A stretch of 64,000 bases of DNA from Nocardioides marmotae. GTDB taxonomy: Bacteria; Actinomycetota; Actinomycetes; Propionibacteriales; Nocardioidaceae. Below, piece after piece: positions 26,497 through 35,096 of the stretch. Made by a program: the position numbers and the translations under genes. The stretch spans positions 2,852,001-2,916,000 of the forward strand of contig NZ_CP053660.1 in NCBI RefSeq assembly GCF_013177455.1, in the 5' to 3' direction. The notes beneath the pieces are model-generated. The model did no database searches. It was not told where the DNA came from and worked only from the letters and a program-made list of their open reading frames with translations. Positions within the stretch are counted from its first letter, which is position 1; the number at the start of each line of letters is the position of its first letter.

Positions 26497-28034
26497 GGGG
26501 CGGTCTCACTTCCGGTGGTGCGGTCGGCGCTGTCGGGGGTGCTGTCGGGGGTGGTGTCGCGCGCGCGGTCGGGGTCGGGCAGCGGCGTGCGCGGCACCGC
26601 GAAGACGCGCTGCGAGCCGTCGGGGCGGACGGCGGTGACGGTCTCGAGGACGTCGGGGTCGGGGTCCCAGCCGCGGTCGGCGGCCAGGTGCAGCAGGCCG
26701 AACAGCTCGACCGGCCGGCGCAGCGCGGGGTCGAGGCCCTCGAAGAGCTCACCGAGCGAGCCGGCGGGCAGCAGCGAGGCCAGCGAGGCCTCGAGCCGCT
26801 CGCGCAGGTCGGTCAGGCGCGGGCCGCCCTGGGCGACCAGCTCGGCCAGGGACACCGGCGGCGCGTCGCCGGGGTCGGCGACCTCGATCCGCTCGGGCAG
26901 CACGTCGTCAGCGGGGTCGTGGAACCGCTCGCGCAGGTGCCCGACGTCGGCGCGCGCGGGCAGCAGGGGTACGTCGTGCGTGGCGCGCGGTCCGGTGGTC
27001 GCCATCCAGGTCATCAGCTCCGACTCGACCTGCCGCAGCGTCTGCTCGAGCTCGCGGTCGCGGGCGGCGTCGCGGGAGACGATGTAGTCCTTGAGCGTCG
27101 CGGTGACCCGGGAGCGCTGCACGAGCACGCGGTCCAGGCCGTCGCGGACGAGCCGGACCGTGCCGCGCAGCTCGGCGCGCTCGGCATCGCTGATGATGCC
27201 GTCGGCGAGCGGGTGGTCGAGCAGCGCGGTGAGGTCCTCGCGGAGCTGGCCGACCAGCCCGTCGTCGCGCAGCAGGGCGAACGCGCCCTCGAAGGCGCGG
27301 CCCTCCTGGGTAGCGGTCATCAGCGCGTCGGCGCGGGCGAGGTAGTCGTCGATGACCTGCCCCGGCGGGCGGTCCTCGGCGCGGAACGCCGCCAGGATCT
27401 CCCCGCGGATCGTGGCGAACCGCTCCTCGACCCGCGCGAAGTCGCTGGGCAGCGCCGAGACCAGGGACAGCAGCTCGGTGAACCCCTCGAGCATGTAGTC
27501 CTCGGTGGCGCCCTCGAGCTCGCCGCCGTCGACGAGCCGGTCCCGCTCGGCCTGGAGCCGGGCGATCTCGGCGTTGAGGATGCCGACCCGGGCGGTGCGG
27601 TCGGGGTTGGCCTCGGCGTTGAACCGCCGCACCGTGCCGAGGATCGTGGCGATCCGGTGCTCGCTGAGCGTCGCCCGGTCGCGGGCGAGGTTCTTGACCA
27701 GCTCGAGCGCCTGCTGGGCGTGGGAGGTGAGCGTGTAGACCTCGCGGCCGCCGTCGTCGAGGGAGCGGACCAGCCACTGGCCGCGCATCCAGCGCTGGCA
27801 GATCTCCCGGCCGGTGCCCGACGGCAGGTCGGTCTCGCCGGCCGCGCGGACCTCGGCGAGGTGCTCCTCGACCTGGGTGTGCAGCCGCGCGGTCGGGATC
27901 GGCAGGTTGTTGCGGCCGAAGGCCTCGCGGAAGATCGTGATGACCACCGGGGCCTGGCGCTGGTGCAGCAGGGTCAGCGTCGGCTGGGCGAAGGCGCGCC
28001 GGACGCCCGCGAGCTCTCCCGCGATCCCGCTCAT
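26493..28034 (-). CDS. jetA: JetA/MksF-like kleisin subunit (DUF3375)
   Basis: 513 residues; the first gene of the jetABC transcript. The sequence (RAFAQPTLTLLHQRQAPVV, FNAEANPDRTARV, IDDYLARADALM) fits DUF3375 proteins, the kleisin-like scaffold of type I Wadjet. The C-terminal 30 residues are an unstructured Asp/Thr/Pro-rich tail (TPDSTPDSADR). I prefer the ATG at 28034 because DUF3375 homology begins there; an in-frame upstream start at 28073 would add 13 residues. With jetB and jetC the operon encodes a full SMC complex but without the toprim nuclease subunit. Confidence 0.85.
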   Translation of the reverse strand: MSGIAGELAGVRRAFAQPTLTLLHQRQAPVVITIFREAFGRNNLPIPTARLHTQVEEHLAEVRAAGETDLPSGTGREICQRWMRGQWLVRSLDDGGREVYTLTSHAQQALELVKNLARDRATLSEHRIATILGTVRRFNAEANPDRTARVGILNAEIARLQAERDRLVDGGELEGATEDYMLEGFTELLSLVSALPSDFARVEERFATIRGEILAAFRAEDRPPGQVIDDYLARADALMTATQEGRAFEGAFALLRDDGLVGQLREDLTALLDHPLADGIISDAERAELRGTVRLVRDGLDRVLVQRSRVTATLKDYIVSRDAARDRELEQTLRQVESELMTWMATTGPRATHDVPLLPARADVGHLRERFHDPADDVLPERIEVADPGDAPPVSLAELVAQGGPRLTDLRERLEASLASLLPAGSLGELFEGLDPALRRPVELFGLLHLAADRGWDPDPDVLETVTAVRPDGSQRVFAVPRTPLPDPDRARDTTPDSTPDSADRTTGSETAP

Positions 28035-28136
28035 CCCCGACCCCCTCGACGCCTGCCGTGCAGCAGCCGCCAAGCATCCCAGGCGCCGCCGCGAGCGCCG
28101 AAACGCGGGCCCGCCCCAGGCGCGCCACCGCCTCGG

Positions 28137-30053
28137 CTACCGGCCGGTGGCCGCCTCGAGCACGAAGGCGAGCACCGAGACCGCGACGTAGTCGATCGCC
28201 GGCTCGGTGGCGGCGTAGGCGCGGACGTCGTCGAGGTAGCGCGCCCCCTGCCCGTCGAAGGCGCGCCACGACCCGCTCGAGCACGGCTCGGCGTAGGCGC
28301 CGGGCGCGCCCAGCCCGCGCAGCGCGGCGGCCGCGACCGGCCCGTTGCCGACCGCGCCCAGCAGCTCCTCGCCGCGGCCGGGCCCGCCGGCGCGGGCGCC
28401 GAGGATGTTCGCGACCTGGTGGTGCGGGCAGCGGGGGTACGTCGTCCCGGCGCCGACCACGAGCGAGGTGCCCCACGCGTTGGCGCCGAGCACCCAGTCG
28501 CGCAGGCCGGTCCCGACCCCGGCGACCGGTCCGGCCGGGACCTCCCCCGTCAGCCGCTCGAGCAGCCGCGCGGTCACCGACGCACCCAGGGCGAAGTCGG
28601 CTCCCGGGTCCTCGTCACCCCCGAAGGCCAGCGGGGCGGCGTACCGGTCCCGCGCGATGCGGACCTGCGCCCGCAGGTCCCCGACCAGGTCGGCCCGGTC
28701 GACGGCGAGCCGCAGCCCGGGGTGGGCCTCCAGCGCGCGGACCAGGTCGGCGTGCGCGACGGCGGACTGGTCGTCGCGGGCCAGGGTGTACCAGCCGTGC
28801 CGCGGGCTGCGCAGGTAGGACCGCGCCCACCGCGCCGCCGCCCGGAGGTCGGCCCGCTGCCGGGCGGCGGGGACGTCGAGCGCCTGGCCGGCGAGCGCGA
28901 TCTCGGTGGCACCGAGCTCGAGGTCGTCGCGCCACTCGTCCTCCTCGTAGTAGACGTGCGGGGAGGTCGTCAGCAGCCGCCCCACGTCGCGGGTGCGGGC
29001 CCGGGCGAGCACGGCGCGCGCCGTGCGCAGGTGGGCGCGCGCCCGGTCCGGCCGCTCCTCGGCGAGGACCTGCGCGGCCAGGGCGAGGGCCGCCGCCGTC
29101 CGGCCCGCCAGGTTGGGGCTGATCCGGGCACGCGGCCCGCCGGTGACGAAGGCGGGCCGGTGCTTGAGGAGGTACGCCGCGTCGCCGGGCGACACCCGGC
29201 GCCGGTCGTCGGCCTGGGGCAGCCGCCAGGCGTCGTGGTCGCCGCGCAGGCCGGGCCGGCCCTCGCCGAGCCCGACCTGGTAGACGAGCGCCTTGCGGCG
29301 GTCCAGCCAGGCGCGGTCCAGCCAGCGCACGCCGTGCAGCGCCTCCTCGACCAGCCCGGGCACCGGCGTGCGGGCGTCGCGGGCGGCGACGAGCAGCAGG
29401 GAGGCGGCGTAGCTCGTGGTCTCGACGAGCTTGAGGTAGTCCCCCGCGTCGGCCCACCCGCCGCGCACGTCGACCCGCCCGCCGGCCGGGCGCAGGTCGC
29501 CGACGAGCCGGGTGCCGCGGAACCGCGGCGGTCGGTGCAGCCGGGCCCGCCGGTCCGCGAGGTGGCTGGGGCGGCGCTGCATCACCGAGCCGACGACGTC
29601 CGCGCCGTCGCGCTGGGCCTGGAAGAAGCGGACCCCGTTGGCCGCGAGCGGCCCGTAGAGCTCGGTGGCCGGGGCGACCGCGAAGGTGGGCGAGGCGCCC
29701 GCGGCCGCGCCGCGCACCTCGACGCGGTAGCGACCGTCGGCCGGCGCCGGCACGCTCACCCGGTGCACGTGCGGCCACCGATCGCTCCAGCGCCCGACGT
29801 CGGCACCGAGCGGGCCGGACGCGACGACCCCGCCGGCCGCGTCGATGAGCGCGTACGTCGCCCGCGGGGCCGGCGCGGCGGTCATCACCTGCGCGACGAC
29901 CGGCTCCCCGGCGGCGTACCCGACCTGGTTGACGCGCACCACCGCCGCGACCGGCTCGGCCGCCCGCTCGGCAGGCGCAACATCCGAGGCGACCGGTGCC
30001 GCGGCGAGCGGCGTCAGCAGGAGGAGCGGGAGGACCGCACGCAGCAGGGGCAC
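28137..30053 (-). CDS. Secreted glycoside hydrolase family 9-like protein
   Basis: 638 residues. A signal peptide (residues 1-22) precedes a CelD_N-like Ig domain (about 35-130; VRVNQVGYAAGEP is the family start) and then an (alpha/alpha)6 GH9 catalytic region. The catalytic aspartate motif is DAGDY in GGWADAGDYLKL near residue 200. The C-terminal motifs are DWVLGANAWGTSLVVG with CPHHQ near 540, and TEPAIDYVA near 618, where the glutamate is the usual acid. It should hydrolyse beta-1,4-glucan or a related polymer outside the cell. It starts with GTG and is transcribed alone. Confidence 0.82.
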   Translation of the reverse strand: MPLLRAVLPLLLLTPLAAAPVASDVAPAERAAEPVAAVVRVNQVGYAAGEPVVAQVMTAAPAPRATYALIDAAGGVVASGPLGADVGRWSDRWPHVHRVSVPAPADGRYRVEVRGAAAGASPTFAVAPATELYGPLAANGVRFFQAQRDGADVVGSVMQRRPSHLADRRARLHRPPRFRGTRLVGDLRPAGGRVDVRGGWADAGDYLKLVETTSYAASLLLVAARDARTPVPGLVEEALHGVRWLDRAWLDRRKALVYQVGLGEGRPGLRGDHDAWRLPQADDRRRVSPGDAAYLLKHRPAFVTGGPRARISPNLAGRTAAALALAAQVLAEERPDRARAHLRTARAVLARARTRDVGRLLTTSPHVYYEEDEWRDDLELGATEIALAGQALDVPAARQRADLRAAARWARSYLRSPRHGWYTLARDDQSAVAHADLVRALEAHPGLRLAVDRADLVGDLRAQVRIARDRYAAPLAFGGDEDPGADFALGASVTARLLERLTGEVPAGPVAGVGTGLRDWVLGANAWGTSLVVGAGTTYPRCPHHQVANILGARAGGPGRGEELLGAVGNGPVAAAALRGLGAPGAYAEPCSSGSWRAFDGQGARYLDDVRAYAATEPAIDYVAVSVLAFVLEAATGR

Positions 30054-30072
30054 CCGCTCATCGAAGCACTGC

Positions 30073-31041
30073 TCAGGCCACCAGCGCGCGCACCGCGGCG
30101 TCGGAGGCGGCGAGCGCGTCCCGGTCGTGGGTGGAGCCGCTGACCAGCAGCTCGTCGGCGCCGGTGCGCTCGACGAGCTCCTCGAGCCGCCGGCGCACCG
30201 TCCCCGCGCTGCCGGCGACCACCGCGTCCAGCCCCCGCTCGAGGCGCGCGGCGTCCTGGGCGTCCCAGCGCTGCGCGCGGATGTCGACGACCGGCTCCAG
30301 CGGCCCGAAGACGCCGGTGCGGCGCGAGCGGACCATCGCCCAGACCTCCGGCAGCGCCAGCTCGCGGGCCTCGGCGTCGGTGTCGGCGACGAGCACGTCG
30401 AGGGAGACGGTCAGGTGCGGCTCGCTGCCGCGGTGCGGCTGGAAGCCCCGGCGGTACGCCGCCAGCCGCTCGCCAACGTCGGGCTCGGCGAGCACCGGCC
30501 CGCCGACGACCGCGGGCAGCCCGAGCGCCGCGGCGACCTCGACCCCGCGGCCGGTCGCGAGCACCGAGACCGGCACCGGCCCGACCCCGGCGGGCCGTGC
30601 GGTCACCGGCCCGGCGTCCTCGAGGTGGTCGCGCAGCTCCGCGACGTCCTCGGCGAAGGTGTCCGGCTGCTCGGCGCCGCGCCGCAGCGCCCGGCGCACC
30701 GGGGCGGTGAAGCCGACCGAGCGCCCGACGCCGAGGTCGACCCGGCCGGGGTGCAGCGCGGCGAGCATCCGGAACTGCTCGGCCACGACGAAGGGCTGGT
30801 GGTGGGGCAGCATCACGCCGCCGGAACCGATCCGGATGCGCGAGGTGGCCGCGCCGACCGCCGCGAGCAGGACGGCCGGGGCGCCGGAGGCGACGCCGGG
30901 CACGCCGTGGTGCTCGGCCACCCAGACCCGCTCGTAGCCCAGCTCCTCGGCGCGCACCGCCCGCTCGACGGTGTGGCCCAGCGCCGCCCCCTCGGCGTGG
31001 CCGGTGCGGGTGCGGGAGCGGTCGAGCAGGGACAGCCTCAT
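30073..31041 (-). CDS. LLM-class flavin-dependent oxidoreductase
   Basis: 322 residues with the luciferase-like monooxygenase TIM barrel. Typical segments are RAEELGYERVWVAEHHG, RIRIGSGGVMLPHHQPF and LHPGRVDLGVGRS. The MsnO8-like subgroup acts with reduced flavin on unknown substrates. The gene lies 19 bp upstream of the GH9 gene and 7 bp after the ABC-F gene on the same strand, so three-gene read-through is possible, although the functions do not connect. Confidence 0.84.
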   Translation of the reverse strand: MRLSLLDRSRTRTGHAEGAALGHTVERAVRAEELGYERVWVAEHHGVPGVASGAPAVLLAAVGAATSRIRIGSGGVMLPHHQPFVVAEQFRMLAALHPGRVDLGVGRSVGFTAPVRRALRRGAEQPDTFAEDVAELRDHLEDAGPVTARPAGVGPVPVSVLATGRGVEVAAALGLPAVVGGPVLAEPDVGERLAAYRRGFQPHRGSEPHLTVSLDVLVADTDAEARELALPEVWAMVRSRRTGVFGPLEPVVDIRAQRWDAQDAARLERGLDAVVAGSAGTVRRRLEELVERTGADELLVSGSTHDRDALAASDAAVRALVA

Positions 31042-31048
31042 GTCCTGC

Positions 31049-32725
31049 TCAACGGCCCGCGGGGTGTGCGCCTTCCCCGGCGGCGACGTGCGCGGTCTCG
31101 ACCCGGCCGGCCTCGACGTGCCAGCGCTCGTCGAGCCGGACGCCCGCGAGGAGCCGCCGGTCGTGGGAGACGAGCAGCAACGCGCCGTCGTAGGCGTCGA
31201 GCGCCTGCTCGAGCTGCTCGATCGCGGGCAGGTCGAGGTGGTTGGTCGGCTCGTCGAGGACGAGCAGGTTGACCCCGCGCGCCTGGAGCAGCGCCATCGA
31301 GGCGCGGGTGCGCTCGCCCGGGGAGAGCCGCGAGACGAGGCTCGCGACCTGGTCGGCCTTGAGGCCGAACTTGGCCAGCAGGGTGCGCACCTCGGCCTGG
31401 TTGAGCTCCGGCACGACCGCCTCGAAGGCCTCCCCGAGCGGCAGGTCCTCGGCGAGGCCGGTGCGCGCCTGGTCGATGACGCCGACCGCGACCGACGCCC
31501 CGAGCGAGGCCGAGCCCTCGTCGGGGGTGGTCCGGCCGAGCAGCAGGTCCAGCAGCGTCGTCTTGCCGGCGCCGTTGGGCCCGGTGATCCCGATCCGGTC
31601 GCCGGCCTCGACCTGGAGGGACACCGGCCCCAGCTGGAAGTCGCCGAGGCGGCGGGTGGCCTGGTTGAGGGTCGCGACGACCGAGCTGGACCGCGGCGCC
31701 GCAGCGATGTCGAACTGCAGCACCCACTCCTTGCGGGGCTCCTCGACCTCCTCCAGGCGCGCGATCCGCGACTCCATCTGGCGGACCTTCTGGGCCTGCT
31801 TCTCCGAGGACTCCGTGGCCGCCTTGCGCCGGATCTTGTCGTTGTCGGGGCTCTTCTTCATCGCGTTGCGCACGCCCTGGGAGCTCCACTCCCGCTGGGT
31901 CCGCGCCCGCGAGACGAGGTCGGCCCGCGTGCCGGCGTACTGCTCGTAGGCCTCGCGGGCGTGGCGCCGCTGCACCGCGCGCTCCTCGAGGAACGCGTCG
32001 TAGCCGCCGTCGTAGACCGTCACCTGCTGCTGGGCGAGGTCGAGCTCGACGATCCGGGTCACGCAGCGGGCGAGGAACTCCCGGTCGTGCGAGACCAGGA
32101 CGACGCCGGCGCGCAGGCCCTGGACGAACTCCTCGAGCCGGGCCAGCCCCGCGAGGTCCAGGTCGTTGGTCGGCTCGTCGAGCAGCACCACGTCGAACCG
32201 GCTCAGCACCAGCGCCGCGAGGGCGACCCGCGCCGCCTGGCCGCCCGAGAGCGAGGTCATCAGCGCGTCGGCGGCGACATCGGGTGCCAGGTCGGCGAGG
32301 ACCGGTCCGAGCCGGTCGTCGAGGTCGGCGGCGCCGCTGGCCATCCAGTGGTCGAAGGCGACGGCGTAGGCGTCGTCCGCGCCGGGCTCGCCGGACCCGA
32401 GGGCCGCGGCGGTCTCCTCCATCGCGACGGTCGCGGCGGCGGCGCCGGTGCGCCGGGCGACGTACTGCCCGACCGTCTCCCCGGGCACCCGCTCGTGCTC
32501 CTGGGGCAGCCAGCCGACGAACGCGTCGCTCGGCGCGGTGCTCACCGTCCCGCCCATCGGGGTGTCCGCCCCGGCGAGCAGGCGCAGCAGCGTGGACTTG
32601 CCGGCGCCGTTCGCGCCCACGACACCGACGACGTCCCCGGGGGCGACCGTGAGGTCGAGCCCCTCGAAGAGCACGCGGTGGCCGTGGCCGCCGGAGAGGT
32701 CCTTGGCGACGAGGGTGGCGCTCAC
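31049..32725 (-). CDS. ABC-F family ATP-binding protein
   Basis: 558 residues with two ABC domains in one chain and no membrane segment. Walker A motifs are GANGAGKS (near 36) and GPNGAGKT (near 360), signatures LSGGQAARVALA and LSPGERTRASMA, and Walker B motifs VVLLDEPTNDLDL and LLVLDEPTNHLDL. The helical linker between the domains (EKQAQKVRQMESRIARLEEV) is the P-site tRNA interaction motif region. ABC-F proteins act on ribosomes as translation factors or protect them from antibiotics. Nothing nearby shows which. GTG start. Confidence 0.9.
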   Translation of the reverse strand: MSATLVAKDLSGGHGHRVLFEGLDLTVAPGDVVGVVGANGAGKSTLLRLLAGADTPMGGTVSTAPSDAFVGWLPQEHERVPGETVGQYVARRTGAAAATVAMEETAAALGSGEPGADDAYAVAFDHWMASGAADLDDRLGPVLADLAPDVAADALMTSLSGGQAARVALAALVLSRFDVVLLDEPTNDLDLAGLARLEEFVQGLRAGVVLVSHDREFLARCVTRIVELDLAQQQVTVYDGGYDAFLEERAVQRRHAREAYEQYAGTRADLVSRARTQREWSSQGVRNAMKKSPDNDKIRRKAATESSEKQAQKVRQMESRIARLEEVEEPRKEWVLQFDIAAAPRSSSVVATLNQATRRLGDFQLGPVSLQVEAGDRIGITGPNGAGKTTLLDLLLGRTTPDEGSASLGASVAVGVIDQARTGLAEDLPLGEAFEAVVPELNQAEVRTLLAKFGLKADQVASLVSRLSPGERTRASMALLQARGVNLLVLDEPTNHLDLPAIEQLEQALDAYDGALLLVSHDRRLLAGVRLDERWHVEAGRVETAHVAAGEGAHPAGR

Positions 32726-32757
32726 CGCTCGAGCCTAAGCCGTGGCACGCTCGGGAG

Positions 32758-33528
32758 ATGACCCGCCAGGAGGAGGCGCCCGCCACGTTCGTCGACGCCG
32801 ACCTGCGCGGCGCCCGCTTCGTCCGCGCCGACCTGTCCGGAGCGGTCATGCGGGGCGTGGACGTCCAGGGCGCCGACATCGACGCGCCGTGGCTGGCCGA
32901 GGCCGGCGGCTCGCTGATCGTCAACGGTGTCGACGTCGCCCCGCTGGTCGAGGCCGAGCTCGACCGCCGCCACCCCGGCCGGGCGCTGCGCCGGGCAAGC
33001 GACCCCGACGGGCTGCGCGCCGCCTGGGCCGCGGTCGAGCGCACCTGGGCGGGCACCCTCGCGCGCGTCGAGGCGATGCCGCCCGCCGCCGCCGACGCCT
33101 CGGTCGACGGCGAGTGGTCCTTCGCCCAGACCCTGCGGCACCTGGTCATGGCCACCGACACCTGGCTCGGCCGCGGCGTCCTCGGCCGCACCCTCGCCGA
33201 GGCGACGCACCCGCTCGGCGTGCCCAACGCGGAGTACGCCACCGACGGGTACGACACCTCCGTCTTCACCACGCGCACGCCCTCGTGGGCCGAGGTGCTC
33301 GAGGCGCGCGGCGACCGGGTCGCGATGGTCCGCGGCTTCCTCGCCGACCTCACCGCCGAGCGGCTCGCGGTGCCGTGCGAGCACCCGTGGGGGCCCGGCA
33401 GGCAGGTCTCGACCCTCCACTGCCTGCACGTGGTCCTCACCGAGGAGTGGCAGCACCACCGGTACGCCGTGCGCGACCTCGATGCCCTCGACCTCCCCCA
33501 CCGGCCGGACCACGACCCGGCGATCTAG
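32758..33528 (+). CDS. Pentapeptide-repeat plus DinB-like protein
   Basis: 256 residues. The first 45 residues carry pentapeptide-like repeats (ADLRGARFVRADLSGAVMRG). Residues about 85-240 form a DinB/mycothiol-dependent four-helix bundle, with candidate metal ligands His in LRHLVM and the EEWQHHRYAVRDL end. It starts 32 bp from the divergent ABC-F gene. DinB-superfamily proteins in actinobacteria include mycothiol-dependent enzymes; activity is unknown here. Confidence 0.78.
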   Translation: MTRQEEAPATFVDADLRGARFVRADLSGAVMRGVDVQGADIDAPWLAEAGGSLIVNGVDVAPLVEAELDRRHPGRALRRASDPDGLRAAWAAVERTWAGTLARVEAMPPAAADASVDGEWSFAQTLRHLVMATDTWLGRGVLGRTLAEATHPLGVPNAEYATDGYDTSVFTTRTPSWAEVLEARGDRVAMVRGFLADLTAERLAVPCEHPWGPGRQVSTLHCLHVVLTEEWQHHRYAVRDLDALDLPHRPDHDPAI

Positions 33529-33600
33529 ACCGGGCCGTACCCCGGGGCGCCCCGCTCGTTGTCCCGCCGTCAGGACCCGACACCCGCTCCCGGAGCGCCC

Positions 33601-34614
33601 ATGGACGACCGAGCACCCGCCGCGCAGCCGCCGGCCGGGCCGCGCGTCGAGCCGGCGCGCCCCGACGACCGCGGGCGCGTCGCCCGGTTGGTCGAGGCGG
33701 TCGTGGCCGACGACCCGTCGGTCGCGCCCGAGGTCGCCGCCGGGTCGGTGCGCGCCGCCCAGTGGCTCCAGCGCGAGCGGCCGGCGTGGTCGGGCGTGGC
33801 CGTGCTCGACGACGACGGCGTCCGCCACGTCGTGGGGTACGTCGCCACCTCGGCCGGCCCCCGCCGTGCCCACCGGCTGCTGGTCCACCCCGCGCACCGC
33901 GACCCCGCCCTGGCAGCCGCTCTGCTGGCGGCCGCGGACGCCGCGGTCCCCGACCTGCCGGCTCCCGTCGTCGCGCCCTCGCCTCTTCCGCCCGCGCCTC
34001 GTCCGCCCGCGCCGGCCGCCCCGGCCACCGTCGTCGCGACGACGCCCGTCCGCTGGCGCGACCGGCTCCTCGAGCCGGCCGGGGCGGTGGCGATCCTCGC
34101 GGCGGGCGTCGTCGCGCTGCTGGCCGTCCAGGTCGGCACCGGCCCGCTCTCCGACGTCGTCCCGTTCCTCGACCGGGACCGCGGCAAGCCTGCCGCCCAG
34201 GCCGGCCCCCCGCCCGACTCCCGACCCGCGCCCCCGGCCGGACCCCGACCGTCGGCCGGCCCCGCGGCCGTCCCGGTCCCCGGCGCGGTGCTCACCCCCA
34301 CGGCTCCCCCGGCCGGCCCGCCCGCCCCGCCCGCCCCGCCCGCGACAGGAGACGAGGCCCCCGGCGCCGGGACACCGCCACCCGCCCCCGGCCCGCAGCC
34401 GCCGCCCGGCCCCGACCCAGGTCCCACCCCGGGCAGCGGTCGCGGACCGACCTCGGCGCTCCTCGACTCCGTCGTGACCGAGCTCGTCGAGGTCCTCGAC
34501 GCGGCCACCAGCGGCACGGTCGCTCCCGTCACCGGCACCGTCCGCAACGTCCTCGACGCCACGACCGACCTGCTCGACGGCGCCCTCGGCCTGCTGGTCC
34601 CGCCCCGCCCCTGA
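33601..34614 (+). CDS. Membrane protein with GNAT-like N-terminus and Pro-rich extracytoplasmic region
   Basis: 337 residues from the ATG at 33601 (a TTG at 33559 would add 14). Residues 15-115 look like a reduced GNAT acetyltransferase fold (VEPARPDDRGRVARLV, YVATSAGPRRAHRLLVHPAHR). A single membrane segment lies near residues 160-180 (AGAVAILAAGVVALLAV). The rest is about 100 residues of Pro/Gly/Ala and a short helical C-terminus. The combination is unusual; the acetyl-CoA motif is not convincing, so enzymatic function is doubtful. No recognised family. Confidence 0.6.
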   Translation: MDDRAPAAQPPAGPRVEPARPDDRGRVARLVEAVVADDPSVAPEVAAGSVRAAQWLQRERPAWSGVAVLDDDGVRHVVGYVATSAGPRRAHRLLVHPAHRDPALAAALLAAADAAVPDLPAPVVAPSPLPPAPRPPAPAAPATVVATTPVRWRDRLLEPAGAVAILAAGVVALLAVQVGTGPLSDVVPFLDRDRGKPAAQAGPPPDSRPAPPAGPRPSAGPAAVPVPGAVLTPTAPPAGPPAPPAPPATGDEAPGAGTPPPAPGPQPPPGPDPGPTPGSGRGPTSALLDSVVTELVEVLDAATSGTVAPVTGTVRNVLDATTDLLDGALGLLVPPRP

Positions 34615-34643
34615 CGACCCGCGGCCTCCACCCCGATTCGCGG

Positions 34644-34745
34644 GATAGTCCGCCACGTACGCGCCCTTTCCGGTCGCTCGGGCGATAGTCCGACACACCT
34701 GCGCCCTTGGGACGCCCCGAAAGGGCGCAGGTGTGCCGGACTATC
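34644..34745. repeat. Inverted repeat with a degenerate third copy
   Basis: Arms 34684-34708 and 34721-34745 (25 bp, one mismatch, 12-nt loop; words GATAGTCCG and CACCTGCGCCCTT). A degenerate direct copy lies just before, at 34644-34669. It has the same three-copy layout as the array at 22.0 kb but an unrelated sequence, and lies between two tandem genes. Confidence 0.75.
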
Positions 34746-34803
34746 CCGCCAGACACGACCCCCGGCAGGCTTCGTCTCGGCCCGACCGGGATAGAACCGG
34801 ACC

Positions 34804-35043
34804 ATGCAGCGACGAGACGTGCCCCGGCCGCGCCGCGTGGACGGCGCCCTGACCACCACCTACGTGCTGGCCGCGCTCGCGGTGGTGGCGATGATCGTCT
34901 TCCTCGGCTCGAGCTTCGCGCTCGCGTTCGGCGAGGGCCGCGCCGTCTGGGCGATGCTGGTCGCCGGGCCGCTCACGATCGTCCTCCTGGTGGCCGGCAT
35001 CGTCGTGTCCCCCTTCACGCGCGGACGGCGCCGGCCCAGCTGA
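34804..35043 (+). CDS. Small two-helix membrane protein
   Basis: 79 residues with two hydrophobic segments (about 18-42 and 50-68), a basic N-terminus (MQRRDVPRPRR) and a basic C-terminus (RGRRRPS), which suggests both ends are cytoplasmic. No family recognised. It lies between the palindrome and a secreted protein gene. Confidence 0.6.
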   Translation: MQRRDVPRPRRVDGALTTTYVLAALAVVAMIVFLGSSFALAFGEGRAVWAMLVAGPLTIVLLVAGIVVSPFTRGRRRPS

Positions 35044-35096
35044 GCCCGCACCCGAGACCGGCGAACCAGACCGGGCCGGGCGGCGTCACACCCGGC

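Noticed and set aside
22901..26638. A 1245-codon plus-strand open frame opposite jetABC
   Set aside because: Composition is that of a shadow frame, while the minus-strand genes have clear Walker motifs and overlapping starts.
22280..28034. The jet operon as part of a mobile defence island
   Set aside because: No integrase, transposase, tRNA, attachment repeats or composition change is visible at its edges.
33559..33600. TTG start for the GNAT-like membrane protein
   Set aside because: The ATG at 33601 starts just before the folded region; the extra 14 residues are unstructured.
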